Source of the DNA: Fidelibacterota bacterium
GTDB lineage: Bacteria > Fidelibacterota > UBA8477 > JABMPR01
DNA: 64,000 nt
Assembly: GCA_016845065.1 (NCBI GenBank)
Contig: JAERTG010000162.1
Span: 1 to 64,000, forward strand
Reading direction: 5' to 3'
The translations under genes and the position numbers were made by a program. The notes below the pieces were generated by a model. The model saw only the letters and a list, made by a program, of their open reading frames with translations. It had not been told where the DNA came from and did no database searches. This document shows positions 1 through 8,881 of this stretch, in pieces. Numbering within the stretch: the stretch's first letter is position 1; each line of letters opens with the position of its first letter.

Positions 1-293
1 CCCTGACCGCCATAAGCTACTTTTGGAGTCCCCTGGACAGATATCCGAGAACCATCTGCTACATTTACCAGTAGCAAAACCCCAGGTTTTTCAGTTACCA
101 GGAGCTTACCATCAGGGAGAAAGGTCATGGCCCAGGGTTCATTGAAAGCTCCAAAGCTCTCATATAAAAGTGTTGAACCGGCATTTCCAGTTAACATGTT
201 TTCAGAAGGTTCAGCATTAACCTGACAGACAAAGAGAATTAATAGAAAACTGATTTTAAAGAGTTTTTTGTGCAAAAGGACTGTATCCCTCAT
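1..293 (-). CDS. PQQ-dependent sugar (aldose) dehydrogenase, N-terminal part, cut by window edge
   Basis: The reading frame starts at an ATG at 293 and runs off the left edge without a stop, giving about 97 residues. It has a Lys-containing start and a hydrophobic signal peptide (roughly residues 10-27, ending VNA), so the product is exported. The mature part reads [18 protein letters not shown] followed by YGGQG, the first propeller blade of the soluble glucose/sorbosone dehydrogenase family (YliI-like). These periplasmic PQQ enzymes oxidise aldose sugars. The catalytic His and PQQ-binding residues lie outside the window, so activity cannot be judged. It is separated by 18 nt from the small membrane protein gene upstream on the same strand. 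Confidence 0.8.
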   Translation of the reverse strand, partial: MRDTVLLHKKLFKISFLLILFVCQVNAEPSENMLTGNAGSTLLYESFGAFNEPWAMTFLPDGKLLVTEKPGVLLLVNVADGSRISVQGTPKVAYGGQ

Positions 294-311
294 GTTGGCA
301 GTTAAAAAGTG

Positions 312-608
312 TTAGACAATCCCAACAGCCAGTTGAACCCAAACAATGAGTAGCAGAGCTAGAATGGCAATTCCCACCACCCATCGCGATTTTGAGTCAA
401 CAAACTTTCGGGAAGCCATTTCAAAGGTCATCGCAGCAAAAGAGAGGAGTGCTCCTGCAACGACAAAATCCATGAAATCCCAAGATACCTCTTCTGTGAA
501 CTGCATGGCAATAAGGGGTAATAGCAATACAAGCACAACTGCCCCCCAGACCATAACGTTCGGTTTGTTTCTGAGCGGGGCACTTTTCTTTTCTGTGCTT
601 TCGACCAT
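312..608 (-). CDS. small conserved membrane protein, three predicted membrane segments
   Basis: This is a 98-residue protein of unknown function. A short charged N-terminus (about residues 1-16) is followed by three hydrophobic stretches near 17-36, 46-64 and 75-97, so it is an inner-membrane protein with almost no soluble part. The start is supported by GAGGTG five bases before the ATG. It lies 18 nt upstream of the sugar dehydrogenase gene on the same strand, so the two may be cotranscribed. I do not recognise the family and no catalytic motif is visible. Confidence 0.6.
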   Translation of the reverse strand: MVESTEKKSAPLRNKPNVMVWGAVVLVLLLPLIAMQFTEEVSWDFMDFVVAGALLSFAAMTFEMASRKFVDSKSRWVVGIAILALLLIVWVQLAVGIV

Positions 609-706
609 ATTTTCACCTCATCAGTTTGATAATAGGACACTTCATATACTGTGAGGAGCTTCTGTAGTTCCATGGCGCTGAAGTGCCAGGTTGCCCTTGG
701 TGGTGA

Positions 707-1222
707 TTATTTCCCCATTTCCCAATTCTGATGCTGAATAAAAGCAGGTTGAGACTTTTCGGGGCGATGCTCCTCCAGCCTCTCAGCCAACCATTGATAC
801 CATTCCAGGAAAAGCTCTTCTGATTGATCATCGCGAACACTTTTCACCCAGGGTTTAAGTCTTTTCCAGAGGGTGATAGCAACCCCACCTATCTATTCCT
901 GGACAGCATCCGTTGGGACAACACCTCGAAATACTAGCAAACCCATTGTCTCATACTTTATACCTATTAATAAAGCCGCATCAATGTAATCATCTCCCTT
1001 AGCCAAAAATTCAGAGGCAGGTATATCTTCAGGCAGTGCGTGAATCATACGAAAGGCAGCAGTAAACTCACTGTCCTGAAATGATCGCACTAACTCGATA
1101 GAAGCCAAATCATGCCTCTGACGTTGTGTGTCCCGAATCTGAATCATACCAAAAATGATTGCTGCACCTACAGCAATAAACCCTCCAATTTCAGCTATTT
1201 GTGAAAGTGTCTGTAAATCCAT
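707..1222 (-). pseudogene. conserved hypothetical protein (DUF4760-like) interrupted by an in-frame TAG
   Basis: A frame starting at ATG 1222 (GAGG Shine-Dalgarno, five bases away) encodes an N-terminal membrane segment (about residues 5-24) and then a helical region. It meets a TAG at 893-895 after ...VPTDAVQE. The same frame then continues without shift for 61 more codons (IGGVAITLWKRLKPW ... QHQNWEMGK) to a TAA at 707-709. The downstream part has normal amino-acid composition and matches my recollection of the C-terminal half of a family of about 170 residues, where the TAG position holds a Leu-like residue. A single T-to-A change in TTG would create it. Either the gene is recently inactivated, or only the first 109 residues are made. 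TAG is a normal stop for neighbouring genes, so recoding is unlikely. Confidence 0.65.
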
Positions 1223-1366
1223 AATCACCTCAAGATGTTGTATTTAGCGCCTCAGACATCACGAGGCGTTATTGTCTTATTTACTTAGTTCCTATTTTAA
1301 GCGTGAAAATATAGAAGGAATGTGGTATTAATTTGCCTGAGTACAACCAATAATTCTATTCTGTGA

Positions 1367-1882
1367 CTATCTGTTATCGACTAAGATTTCATAGATATAG
1401 CTATCATTTCCGTTGGCGTCAGGTCGCTGACCAACTCGGACTGCACCAATTTTTTCAGTTGCCTTCTGTGACCTCAGGTTATCCGGGGCGATCAGAAAGA
1501 TGACTCGATCTACGTATCCAAAGGCATGGTTCAGCATCAACTGCTTTATCTCCTGATTATACGTGCCGCCCCAGTATGATCTAGCCAGGAATGTCCAGCC
1601 AATCTCCACCTCACTTCGTTCCTGATGGTAACCATGGAATCGTGATGAACCAATGGGACGTTGTGTAGTTGCATCTAGGATGAGCAGCGCACCACCGGAT
1701 TTCAGTGACTCATCGAAGAAATTGCGAAAGCCCTGTTTATCCGACCGGGTTTTTACAGGGTGCTGTTCCCAAATCAGGGGATCTTGTGCAACGGCGTACA
1801 AATCTGAGTAGTCCTCAGCTCGCAGAGGTCGCAGGTCTACCAACTTTCCATTTAGAACAGGTTGATACTCGAAGATACTCAT
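1367..1882 (-). CDS. GNAT-family N-acetyltransferase (RimJ/RimL-like)
   Basis: The product has 171 residues from ATG 1882, or 178 from a GTG at 1903. It shows the RimJ/RimL pattern: LVDLRPLRAEDYSDLYAVAQDP at the N-terminus, then PIGSSRFHGY, EIGWTFLARSYWG (the motif A acetyl-CoA loop region) and VIFLIAPDNLRSQKATEKIGA near the C-terminus, where Asn-Xaa-Xaa-Ser-Gln-Xaa-Ala is the usual helix of the family. Such enzymes transfer acetyl from acetyl-CoA to an amine on a protein N-terminus, amino acid or drug; the substrate is not predictable here. The ATG at 1882 aligns better with family members, although the AAAGGGG in front of it is unusually close, so the GTG start remains possible. Confidence 0.85.
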   Translation of the reverse strand: MSIFEYQPVLNGKLVDLRPLRAEDYSDLYAVAQDPLIWEQHPVKTRSDKQGFRNFFDESLKSGGALLILDATTQRPIGSSRFHGYHQERSEVEIGWTFLARSYWGGTYNQEIKQLMLNHAFGYVDRVIFLIAPDNLRSQKATEKIGAVRVGQRPDANGNDSYIYEILVDNR

Positions 1883-1895
1883 CCCCTTTCGTTGT

Positions 1896-1979
1896 TTAAG
1901 CACTATGGTCGGCAGCTGACAGGTTGACAGTTGTAGGTAATACTACCACGATTGTTGTAACCCACATTTTCTTTTTCAT
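1896..1979 (-). CDS. possible 27-residue signal-peptide-like peptide (leader or gene remnant)
   Basis: A short frame starts at ATG 1979 with AGGA eight bases upstream. It encodes MKKKM followed by a hydrophobic run and ends ...LSAADHSA at a TAA overlapping the alternative GTG start of the acetyltransferase. It looks like a signal peptide without a mature protein. It could be the remnant of an exported protein gene, or a translated leader that delivers ribosomes to the acetyltransferase start. The evidence is only the ribosome-binding site and the composition. Confidence 0.25.
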   Translation of the reverse strand: MKKKMWVTTIVVVLPTTVNLSAADHSA

Positions 1980-2062
1980 TCGGAGATTCCTGTTGTTTCT
2001 GTTATGTCCTTTTTGATTCAGACTATTTCTGTAAATGTTCAACAAGCAATCCTCAGGAAGAC

Positions 2063-2920
2063 CTAAAAATAATACTTAACAATGAGGCTATGATTCTGGA
2101 TGATATCGGTTGATAAGTTATCCCATAAAATCTTTGAAAAGTGCAAGGTATAGATTATTGACTGCTCAGCAACCTTGGCATCAAATAAAAATTCAACACC
2201 CAGGCCCAGACCCATCTTTGTCCCTTGTCCATCAAAGTCATATTTTTCATCACTCTCGATTAAAGCAGGAAAGGCATACTGATTAAGATGACCAGTCAAC
2301 GAGAAGGTCTCATAGAACGCGCCACCAAACCCCAGGACACTTTTGTGGATTCGATATCCATAAAGAAGATTGGTGCGAAAGGAATGCATCCGCCAATCGT
2401 ATTCGGCTAATATGAAATCTGTACCGGGCCTGTCGGACTCATAGAGTTCGTTGGAGTCGGAGTTAAAGTTGTATCCAATTGAAAGGGTGGTGCTTTTATT
2501 CCCCACTTTCGACGCCTCCCGATCCTGGCCTAACAACTGCGCCCGCAGCATGAGCCCACTGTAGATATCGTATGACAGCTCAAAGCGATTTTTTACAGGC
2601 AAAGCCATATGGGGCGAAAGATTGGGGTAAGCACTTCTATTACTCAGCCGTGGAGCATTAAATATTGGAGGGTCAGCCTTACCATCTGGGATGACAATAA
2701 TTTCATTGGGGCGCATGACATTAAACCCCAGGCTCACCCCATTGGGTTGGGTGGACAACTCTGGCGGATCCAGCCTGGATGAGGTCAGGGGTACTGTTAC
2801 TGGGGCGTGGTGGCTACATGTAAGGAGTGATAATACCAAAATGCCCCAGACAATAAATCCTGTTATATAGCGAGGACGTATTGTTTTTCTAAAATTAATT
2901 ACACCAGATTTAAGTTTCAT
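2063..2920 (-). CDS. lipobox-containing outer-membrane beta-barrel protein, unknown function
   Basis: The 285-residue product begins with a positively charged segment (RKTIRPR) and a hydrophobic stretch ending LSLLTC, a plausible lipobox with Cys35 as the lipidated residue. The mature protein is rich in alternating polar and aromatic strands (for example YDIYSGLMLRAQLLG, ILAEYDWRMHSFRTNLLYGYR) and ends in ...LIVKYYF, with the C-terminal Phe typical of outer-membrane barrels. No family is recognised. A lipidated barrel is slightly odd, so the Cys may simply follow an ordinary signal peptide. It sits alone on the minus strand, downstream of an oxidoreductase/thioesterase pair. Confidence 0.6.
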   Translation of the reverse strand: MKLKSGVINFRKTIRPRYITGFIVWGILVLSLLTCSHHAPVTVPLTSSRLDPPELSTQPNGVSLGFNVMRPNEIIVIPDGKADPPIFNAPRLSNRSAYPNLSPHMALPVKNRFELSYDIYSGLMLRAQLLGQDREASKVGNKSTTLSIGYNFNSDSNELYESDRPGTDFILAEYDWRMHSFRTNLLYGYRIHKSVLGFGGAFYETFSLTGHLNQYAFPALIESDEKYDFDGQGTKMGLGLGVEFLFDAKVAEQSIIYTLHFSKILWDNLSTDIIQNHSLIVKYYF

Positions 2921-2996
2921 TTTGTAACCCCCCTTGTTTCGATAACCCCACCCTAAGGTAACACTGGATGTGGGGATTTGTCAGCGAAGACCTGGT

Positions 2997-3932
2997 CTAC
3001 GATGATACCGTGACAACTACATTGCCCTTTTTATGTCCTTGATCGACGTATTGGTGTGCTTCAACAATTTGATCCAGAGAAAAACGTCTATCAATGACAG
3101 ATGTAAACTCACCTTTTTCCATGAGGGTCCGGAGAAATATGAGTTCCTCAAGTTTCAATTTCAAACCCCCAGATGATTTGAGAACATTGAGATACACCCC
3201 CCCAGGCTTTAACACACGCTTGCATGCGGATGGTGTCGCCTTACCTACAGCATCAAAAACAACATCATACTTCTCTGAGTCTCTGGAAAAATCCTCCTGG
3301 GTATAATCAATCACCTTGTCCGCCCCCAGAGAACGCACCAGATTCAGATTTGCTGTACTACAAACGCCCGTTATAACAGCTCCCATGGTTTTGGCCAGCT
3401 GAACAGTAAAGCTTCCCACGCTACCTGAGGCACCATAAATGAGAATCTTTTGGTTTTTCTGAAGCTTGGCAGTTCTCAAAAAGCGCAGGGCTGTTATACC
3501 GCCATTGGATATTGGTGCTGTCTCTTCATATGACATCCCTTCTGGTATGGGTGCGATGACACTGTTTTCTGATAGACAGGTATACTCGGCATAGGCCCCA
3601 AAATTCATTTCGGTGGCAGCGAAGACCTTATCTCCTGGTTTGAAAAGGGTGACGTTATTGCCAATAGCTTCAATTTCACCTGACAGTTCCATCCCCAGTA
3701 TCTTTTTACGGGGACCTCTGAAACCAATCATAAAGCGCATGATGGGTTTGAAAAGCGCATCTTGAACTTTGCCCATGCCAGGCCGAAAGCCTCGAAGCTT
3801 TGTATCGCCGACATGTACTGTAGTCGCATGAACTTTAATCAAGACCTCATTGTTCTTTGGAGAGGGTTTTTGAATGTCGTGAATTTCAAGCACTTCAGGG
3901 GTTCCATATTTGGTACAGATGATGGCTTTCAT
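2997..3932 (-). CDS. zinc-independent MDR-superfamily NAD(P)H oxidoreductase (quinone reductase-like)
   Basis: This is a medium-chain dehydrogenase/reductase of 311 residues from ATG 3932 (an in-frame GTG lies at 3950). The N-terminal GroES-like domain reads MKAIICTKYGTPEVLEI ... KPGDKVFA. The Rossmann domain follows, with ILIYGASGSVGSFTVQLAK as the dinucleotide loop and GADKVIDY, KYDVVFDAVG as the usual later motifs. The structural-zinc cysteines are absent, which places it with quinone oxidoreductase/enoyl reductase-like members. Expected activity is NAD(P)H-dependent reduction of an activated double bond or quinone; the substrate is unknown. A hot-dog thioesterase gene lies 40 nt upstream on the same strand, so they probably form a two-gene operon. 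Confidence 0.85.
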   Translation of the reverse strand: MKAIICTKYGTPEVLEIHDIQKPSPKNNEVLIKVHATTVHVGDTKLRGFRPGMGKVQDALFKPIMRFMIGFRGPRKKILGMELSGEIEAIGNNVTLFKPGDKVFAATEMNFGAYAEYTCLSENSVIAPIPEGMSYEETAPISNGGITALRFLRTAKLQKNQKILIYGASGSVGSFTVQLAKTMGAVITGVCSTANLNLVRSLGADKVIDYTQEDFSRDSEKYDVVFDAVGKATPSACKRVLKPGGVYLNVLKSSGGLKLKLEELIFLRTLMEKGEFTSVIDRRFSLDQIVEAHQYVDQGHKKGNVVVTVSS

Positions 3933-3972
3933 AGTTGCTTTCTTTCGCACTTCACGGGTGGTGGATTCGGTC

Positions 3973-4392
3973 TCAAGTCAGCAGCCAGTTTTGGAGTGTC
4001 TTTCGAGCAGATTGTAAAAGGGGACTGCTTTTGCCAGTTTGGTTGAGTACCTGTACACTGACTGTCTCGGCTCTGGCTACGCAGACATCATTTTGAAAAA
4101 TCTGCTGATAGAAATGGATGGAAGTATTACCCACCTTGACAACACCTGTACCAATTTCAACCGTTCCGGGCCAGGTGATTTCCTTGAGGTAGTCCACTTT
4201 TAATGAAGCGACAACAAAGCTGCAGTTTTCTGCCAGGACAGGGTGCTCAACCCCATAAAGGATTCCCACCCGACCGGTTTCAAGAAAAGTTGCCATGCTG
4301 GCATTGTTGACGTGTCCCTGTCGGTCAGTATCCCCATAGCGGATCTTATCATAGGTTTGAACGGGGAATGCTTCGTATAACAGTTGATTCAT
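3973..4392 (-). CDS. acyl-CoA thioesterase, 4HBT hot-dog fold (YbgC/FadM-like)
   Basis: The protein has 139 residues, the normal length for the family. The N-terminus shows IRYGDTDRQGHVNNASMATFLETGR: the Asp (DTDRQGHVNN) is the catalytic residue position of the 4-hydroxybenzoyl-CoA thioesterase family, followed by the HVNN helix start. Later strands (VVASLKVDYLKEI, VGNTSIHFYQQIF) complete the fold. Family members hydrolyse acyl-CoA thioesters in the cytoplasm, and the chain specificity cannot be read from sequence. It is the first gene of a probable pair with the MDR oxidoreductase. Confidence 0.88.
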   Translation of the reverse strand: MNQLLYEAFPVQTYDKIRYGDTDRQGHVNNASMATFLETGRVGILYGVEHPVLAENCSFVVASLKVDYLKEITWPGTVEIGTGVVKVGNTSIHFYQQIFQNDVCVARAETVSVQVLNQTGKSSPLLQSARKTLQNWLLT

Positions 4393-4467
4393 CTCAGTCC
4401 TCTATTTTAATACGTGTGCTGAAATCTAGAATTTCTGTCAATTTTCACAAGTACTTCGATCTATGCT

Positions 4468-4493
4468 TCACATTTCGACAAGCTCAATGACCA
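4468..4493. repeat. degenerate dispersed repeat, TGAGC-N-TCGAA type, copy 1
   Basis: On the minus strand this intergenic stretch reads GGTCATTGAGCTTGTCGAAA. It shares the pattern TGAG followed after four or five bases by TCGAA with two other intergenic spots in the window (20859-20882 and 28229-28255). The core resembles an intergenic repeat common in environmental bacterial genomes. Copies are short and imperfect, so this is a suggestion rather than a proven family. Confidence 0.4.
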
Positions 4494-4558
4494 GCTTGGG
4501 CTGTCGCTTCATGATTTTCCAGTTTCCAAATTCAAACTCGCCATTAAATTGATTTTCT

Positions 4559-6637
4559 ATGCGACATGATGCCCTCATATCCAGCATTAAAGGTGTTGGC
4601 GCTCGAAAAGTTGAAGCTCTCAATGATGCCGGTCTATTTTCTGTAAACGATCTCCTCGAGCACTTCCCCCGACGCTATCTGGATCGTTCAACGGTTTCCT
4701 ATACCACAGAGCTGCAAAAAGACAAACAGGCCACAGTGGTGGGTAAAGTGACAGGAACACAAATGCGTCGCGGTAGACGTCGTTCCTATTTTGAAATGGT
4801 GGTGGCTGATGAGCGAGGTTTTCTCAAGTGCCGCTGGTTTAATGGAGCTAACTGGATACAGAAGCGCTTCAAAAAAGGCGATGTGGTAGCCGTCAGCGGT
4901 AAGATCGATTTTTATGGTGGCTTTCAGATGGTCCACCCCGACTTTGATATCCTCAACGAAGAAGGTACCAACCCCATCAATACCGGTATTGTAGTGCCCC
5001 TTTATCCTTCAGGACAGAAACTGCAGTCTGCTGGTCTGGATAGTCGAGGATTCAGGCGACTCCTAAGACCCCTGGTTGATGGAATTGAATCCAGGGTCAT
5101 GGATTTTCTACCCCAGGTTATACGTCAGCAAAATGAACTCATGGATCTTGGTGATGCCATCAGGGATATCCATTTCCCCGAGGACATGGAAAGTCTGAAG
5201 CATGCCCAGCATCGGCTCAAATTCAACGAGCTCTTTCTCATGCAACTGTTTCTGGCTATTCGACGTCAATCCATGGTTGAAAAGGTCAAGATCAATCGCT
5301 TCGAAAGCTATGGTGAATATCTTGAACCACAGTACAAAAAATTACCCTATGAACTCACGGGTGCTCAGAAACGGGTCATGAAGGAAATCTGGGAGGATCT
5401 AAAATCGGCCCATCCCATGAACCGTCTGCTCCAGGGTGATGTGGGCTCGGGAAAAACAGTAATCAGTCTCCTTGCTGCTGCCATTACAACAGGTAATGGG
5501 TATCAGTCAGCCATTATGGCACCAACAGAGATTTTGGCAGAACAACACTATAAGAATGCCACTAACTTTTTTGAGGGAACACCCATTCGAGTGGTTCTGC
5601 TTACAGGATCCCAAACTGCAGCTCAGAAACGGGATTTGGTCAAGGCCTTGAAGGAGGGTTATTACCATGTGGCTATTGGAACCCACGCTCTGATTCAGGG
5701 CAAGGTTCATTTTAAAAATCTCCAGCTTGTGGTTATTGACGAACAGCACCGTTTTGGCGTGATCCAGCGTGGTGAACTCCTGGAAAAGGCTGCTGAGGCT
5801 GATGTGCTTGTCATGACAGCTACCCCCATCCCCCGCACCCTGTCCATGACTCTGTTTGGTGACCTGGCAGTCTCCATTATAGATGAACTACCCGCTGGCC
5901 GTCAAAAAATAATTACCCGCAAAGTTGATGTTCATGCTTTGCCCAAGGTTTATGCCTTTATAGAAGACGAACTCAAGGCAGGTCGACAGGCCTTTGTGGT
6001 TTTTCCTCTGATTGAGGAATCAGAAAAGATTGATCTTGAAGCAGCCACGGAGGGATTTGAAAAGCTACAACACCAGTTTAAAGGCATTAAAGCCGCTCTG
6101 CTTCACGGTCGCATGAAAGCTGATGAGAAAGACAACATTATGGGTGCTTTCTCCCGGAATGAGACCCAGCTGCTGGTGAGCACCACGGTGATTGAGGTAG
6201 GAATTGATATTCCCAATGCAACAGTGATGATGATAGAGAATGCTGAGCGATTTGGCCTGGCTCAGCTGCATCAGTTACGGGGACGTATTGGTCGTGGTGA
6301 GCATCGAGGGGTTTGTGTACTGGTGCATCGCAACATGAACGCGGATTCCCTGGACCGGTTGTCTATTATGGTGGAAACCACAGATGGATTCCGAATTGCA
6401 GAAGAGGATCTCCGACTCCGGGGAGCAGGCGATATTTTTGGAACGAGGCAATCTGGTTTACCAGCCCTTAAAATCGCCAACATTCTCTATGATGGAGATA
6501 TTCTGAAGCAGGCCCGTAAGGCGGCCTTTGCGCTGATCCATGATGATCCGCATCTTAGAAAGGGCTCTCATGATGATCTTCGGAATATTGTCCAGGAAAG
6601 ATTTTCAGAACTATCAAACATGGCAGGAATAGGTTGA
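4559..6637 (+). CDS. recG: ATP-dependent DNA helicase RecG
   Basis: The 692-residue product is full length for RecG, which remodels stalled replication forks and Holliday junctions. The N-terminal wedge begins with a helix-hairpin region ([33 protein letters not shown]) followed by the OB-fold ([12 protein letters not shown] ... [13 protein letters not shown]). Superfamily 2 motifs are intact: Walker A GDVGSGKT near residue 293, [19 protein letters not shown] near 394, TATPIPRT, then the second RecA domain with [17 protein letters not shown] and QLRGRIGRG. The C-terminal [17 protein letters not shown] is the RecG/Mfd TRG-type region. There is no clear Shine-Dalgarno before ATG 4559, but the N-terminus aligns with the family. 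Confidence 0.97.
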   Translation: MRHDALISSIKGVGARKVEALNDAGLFSVNDLLEHFPRRYLDRSTVSYTTELQKDKQATVVGKVTGTQMRRGRRRSYFEMVVADERGFLKCRWFNGANWIQKRFKKGDVVAVSGKIDFYGGFQMVHPDFDILNEEGTNPINTGIVVPLYPSGQKLQSAGLDSRGFRRLLRPLVDGIESRVMDFLPQVIRQQNELMDLGDAIRDIHFPEDMESLKHAQHRLKFNELFLMQLFLAIRRQSMVEKVKINRFESYGEYLEPQYKKLPYELTGAQKRVMKEIWEDLKSAHPMNRLLQGDVGSGKTVISLLAAAITTGNGYQSAIMAPTEILAEQHYKNATNFFEGTPIRVVLLTGSQTAAQKRDLVKALKEGYYHVAIGTHALIQGKVHFKNLQLVVIDEQHRFGVIQRGELLEKAAEADVLVMTATPIPRTLSMTLFGDLAVSIIDELPAGRQKIITRKVDVHALPKVYAFIEDELKAGRQAFVVFPLIEESEKIDLEAATEGFEKLQHQFKGIKAALLHGRMKADEKDNIMGAFSRNETQLLVSTTVIEVGIDIPNATVMMIENAERFGLAQLHQLRGRIGRGEHRGVCVLVHRNMNADSLDRLSIMVETTDGFRIAEEDLRLRGAGDIFGTRQSGLPALKIANILYDGDILKQARKAAFALIHDDPHLRKGSHDDLRNIVQERFSELSNMAGIG

Positions 6638-6842
6638 GACAAAGACCTGAAGTGAGTCAAGAAGTGAAGAACTCTTGACGTACGCGAAATCCAATTAGGA
6701 TTGTTCGAGCTCTTAGATGGACATTCCAAAAGTATCCATGCTTTTAGGTGTGATTGACCCGTATCACTCCATATATGACAAAGATGGTATTTTTCGCTGC
6801 AAGGCTTATCTTTTTTGGAATTTATCCGTAAAAGGGGAAGTA

Positions 6843-7244
6843 GTGTTTAAATGGACCGATGACATGTCTATTGATCATGGCTTTATTGATGAAGACCATA
6901 AGAAGCTCATAGATATCGCAAATCGAGTAGTTCAGCTTAACCACCCCAATCGTCATGCCGAAGAACTTAAGCAAACCATTCGCGAACTATACGACTATGT
7001 AAAATACCACTTCGAGCGAGAAGAAGCTTTCATGGAGGAAATACAATATCCTAATGCAGGTGCCCATCATGAAAAGCATGAGTCTATTGTCAAAGAAATG
7101 AATCATTATCTTACTACCTCGCACCATATGGGTGAAATGCTGGAGAATTTTCGTTTGCTCATGAATAAATGGGTACTCCATCATATCATGGATGAAGACA
7201 TGCAACTCCACGATTTTATTGGATCCGGAAAACCCCCTCAGTAA
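6843..7244 (+). CDS. bacteriohemerythrin
   Basis: This is a di-iron oxygen-binding protein. From the GTG at 6843 it has 133 residues, the normal length. A longer frame open from ATG 6717 adds 42 residues that do not belong to the family and has no ribosome-binding site, whereas AAAAGGGG lies five bases before the GTG. All iron-ligand segments are present in order: WTDDMSIDHGFIDEDHKKL (first His), HFEREEAFM (His and Glu), HHEKHESIV (two His) and HIMDEDMQLHDF (His and Asp). Such proteins store or sense O2 or deliver it to oxidases. This fits the cbb3 oxidase found elsewhere in the window, although the genes are far apart. Confidence 0.9.
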   Translation: MFKWTDDMSIDHGFIDEDHKKLIDIANRVVQLNHPNRHAEELKQTIRELYDYVKYHFEREEAFMEEIQYPNAGAHHEKHESIVKEMNHYLTTSHHMGEMLENFRLLMNKWVLHHIMDEDMQLHDFIGSGKPPQ

Positions 7245-7266
7245 TCCCCCACATTAGGAATCCCGC

Positions 7267-8055
7267 ATGATTTTATCACCTCAACTCCAGGCAGAGCTGG
7301 ATACCCGAAAATTGAAACTTATTCAAGCAACCGAGATGAATGGTTTTCTAGATGCAACTGATATGGTAAGCGTGCCCTCCTGGCCTGAGTTTATGATGAA
7401 TGATACCGTAGCCAATGCCAACTGGTATCCCATGCATGACAAGTATCCAGAATTTCAGTTCGCACTAATTGAAAAAGACACGGAGAAATGGATTGCAGTT
7501 GGGAATTCTATCCCAGTGTTCTTTGAAGGTCCTCTTGATACACTACCTGATACTGGGTGGGACTGGGCTATCCTCAACGGTATGGCTGCGGAGAATCCCG
7601 CCAATCTTTTATCAGCTCTTGCCATCCAAATTTTACCGGACTATCGCGGTGGCCGGCTCAGCGCTGTAATGATTAGAATCATGCAGGAAATCGGTTTGAG
7701 ACACGGATTGGATAAATTAATAGCGCCTGTTCGACCGAACAAAAAAAGTGATTATCCTCTCATCCCCATGGAAACATATATTGAATGGTCAAAGGATGGT
7801 CAACCCTTTGATCCCTGGTTGCGAGTACATCATCGGCTGGGGGCCAGAATTTTAAAGGTTTGTCCAGAGGCTATGCACATATCGGGGACGATCAAAACCT
7901 GGCAGGAATGGACCGGTTTAAGTTTCCAGTCTGGTGGTGATTACATCGTGCCAGGTGCATTGTCACCTGTGAAGATTGATTTTGAAAATGATCGTGGCGT
8001 ATATATTGAAGCCAACGTTTGGATGCTTCATGATTATAGTAAAAAAAGAGAATAA
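7267..8055 (+). CDS. GNAT-like acyltransferase, uncharacterised
   Basis: This is a 262-residue cytoplasmic protein with no signal peptide. Central features resemble a GNAT fold: WDWAILNGMA, then AIQILPDYRGGRLSAVMIRIMQEIGLRHGLDKLIAPVRPNKKSDYPLIPM. RGGRLSAVMI fits the acetyl-CoA pyrophosphate loop (R/Q-x-x-G-x-G/A) and the helix after it, and the IAPVRPNKK segment resembles strand beta-5 with the following Asn. The C-terminal part is probably specific to this subfamily. The gene is 22 nt after bacteriohemerythrin and 43 nt before an ABC exporter on the same strand. The substrate is unknown. Confidence 0.65.
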   Translation: MILSPQLQAELDTRKLKLIQATEMNGFLDATDMVSVPSWPEFMMNDTVANANWYPMHDKYPEFQFALIEKDTEKWIAVGNSIPVFFEGPLDTLPDTGWDWAILNGMAAENPANLLSALAIQILPDYRGGRLSAVMIRIMQEIGLRHGLDKLIAPVRPNKKSDYPLIPMETYIEWSKDGQPFDPWLRVHHRLGARILKVCPEAMHISGTIKTWQEWTGLSFQSGGDYIVPGALSPVKIDFENDRGVYIEANVWMLHDYSKKRE

Positions 8056-8098
8056 AGCGATAAAAGCTACGAAACAGCAGTAAAAGAGAATAGAACTC

Positions 8099-8857
8099 AT
8101 GATAAAAGTAGAAAACCTCTCAAAACAATTTGCCACGACTCTGGCTGTAAATAAGCTGAACCTGCATATTGAAAAAGGGGAACTGTTTAGCTTTCTGGGT
8201 CCCAATGGGGCTGGAAAAACCACGACTATAAAGATGATGGTTGGCTTAATGACACCGACTCAGGGCACGATTCACATGGGTGGATTTCATGTTGAGAAGG
8301 AGCCACAAAAGGCCAAGTTTATCACGGGTTATGTACCTGACTCAGCCTTTCTGTATCAACATCTCTCTGGCTTGGAGCTGTTGATGATGGTGGGTCAACT
8401 CTACTCTATGGAAAACAAAGACATCCAGGCTGAATTGGGTGGTCTTAGTGAGCGTCTGTTTATGAAGGAGTGGATTGGTGATCGGATATCAGGATATTCA
8501 CAGGGGATGAAACAGCGCCTGGCCTTTGCATCAGCGTTTCTGCATAGCCCTGAAATTTTAATTATTGATGAGCCAATGGTTGGACTGGATCCTAAAACAG
8601 CCCGCATTATCAAAGACATGCTTAAAGAGCGGAGTGAAAGCGGGGTCACTGTTTTTGTCTCCACCCACAACTTGAATGTTGCTGAAGAGCTTTCTGATCG
8701 GATTGCCATTATAAACAGGGGAAAACTCCTGGGTATTGGCACGGTTGACTCATTCCAGTCCATGTCCGGGGAAGAGGAAAACCTGGAAGAGCGATTCCTG
8801 CGAATCGTGGAAGAAGAAGAGCTTACTGAAGGTCACAGCGGGATTGAAGATGAGTAG
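8099..8857 (+). CDS. ABC transporter ATP-binding protein (ABC-2 exporter type)
   Basis: This 252-residue nucleotide-binding subunit has all motifs: Walker A GPNGAGKTT, Q-loop region ITGYVPDSAFLYQHLSG, signature YSQGMKQRL (a Y-S-Q-G-M variant of LSGGQ), Walker B LIIDEPMVGLD and switch His in FVSTHNL. The short C-terminal tail is acidic. The NatA/CcmA-like pattern indicates an exporter partner for an ABC-2 permease. The permease gene starts 24 nt downstream, and the pair probably forms one complex in the inner membrane. The substrate cannot be inferred. Confidence 0.92.
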   Translation: MIKVENLSKQFATTLAVNKLNLHIEKGELFSFLGPNGAGKTTTIKMMVGLMTPTQGTIHMGGFHVEKEPQKAKFITGYVPDSAFLYQHLSGLELLMMVGQLYSMENKDIQAELGGLSERLFMKEWIGDRISGYSQGMKQRLAFASAFLHSPEILIIDEPMVGLDPKTARIIKDMLKERSESGVTVFVSTHNLNVAEELSDRIAIINRGKLLGIGTVDSFQSMSGEEENLEERFLRIVEEEELTEGHSGIEDE

Positions 8858-8881
8858 GTCTATCAATTTATTACAATATAG

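Noticed and set aside
613-840. A 75-codon minus-strand frame as a gene
   Set aside because: It overlaps, in another frame, the 3' part of the interrupted gene at 707-1222, whose frame has family-like sequence; composition is not protein-like.
707-895. Genome-wide recoding of TAG as an amino acid
   Set aside because: Several intact genes in the window end in TAG at the expected place (for example the ABC ATPase at 8857 and others), so TAG is a normal stop and only this gene is affected.
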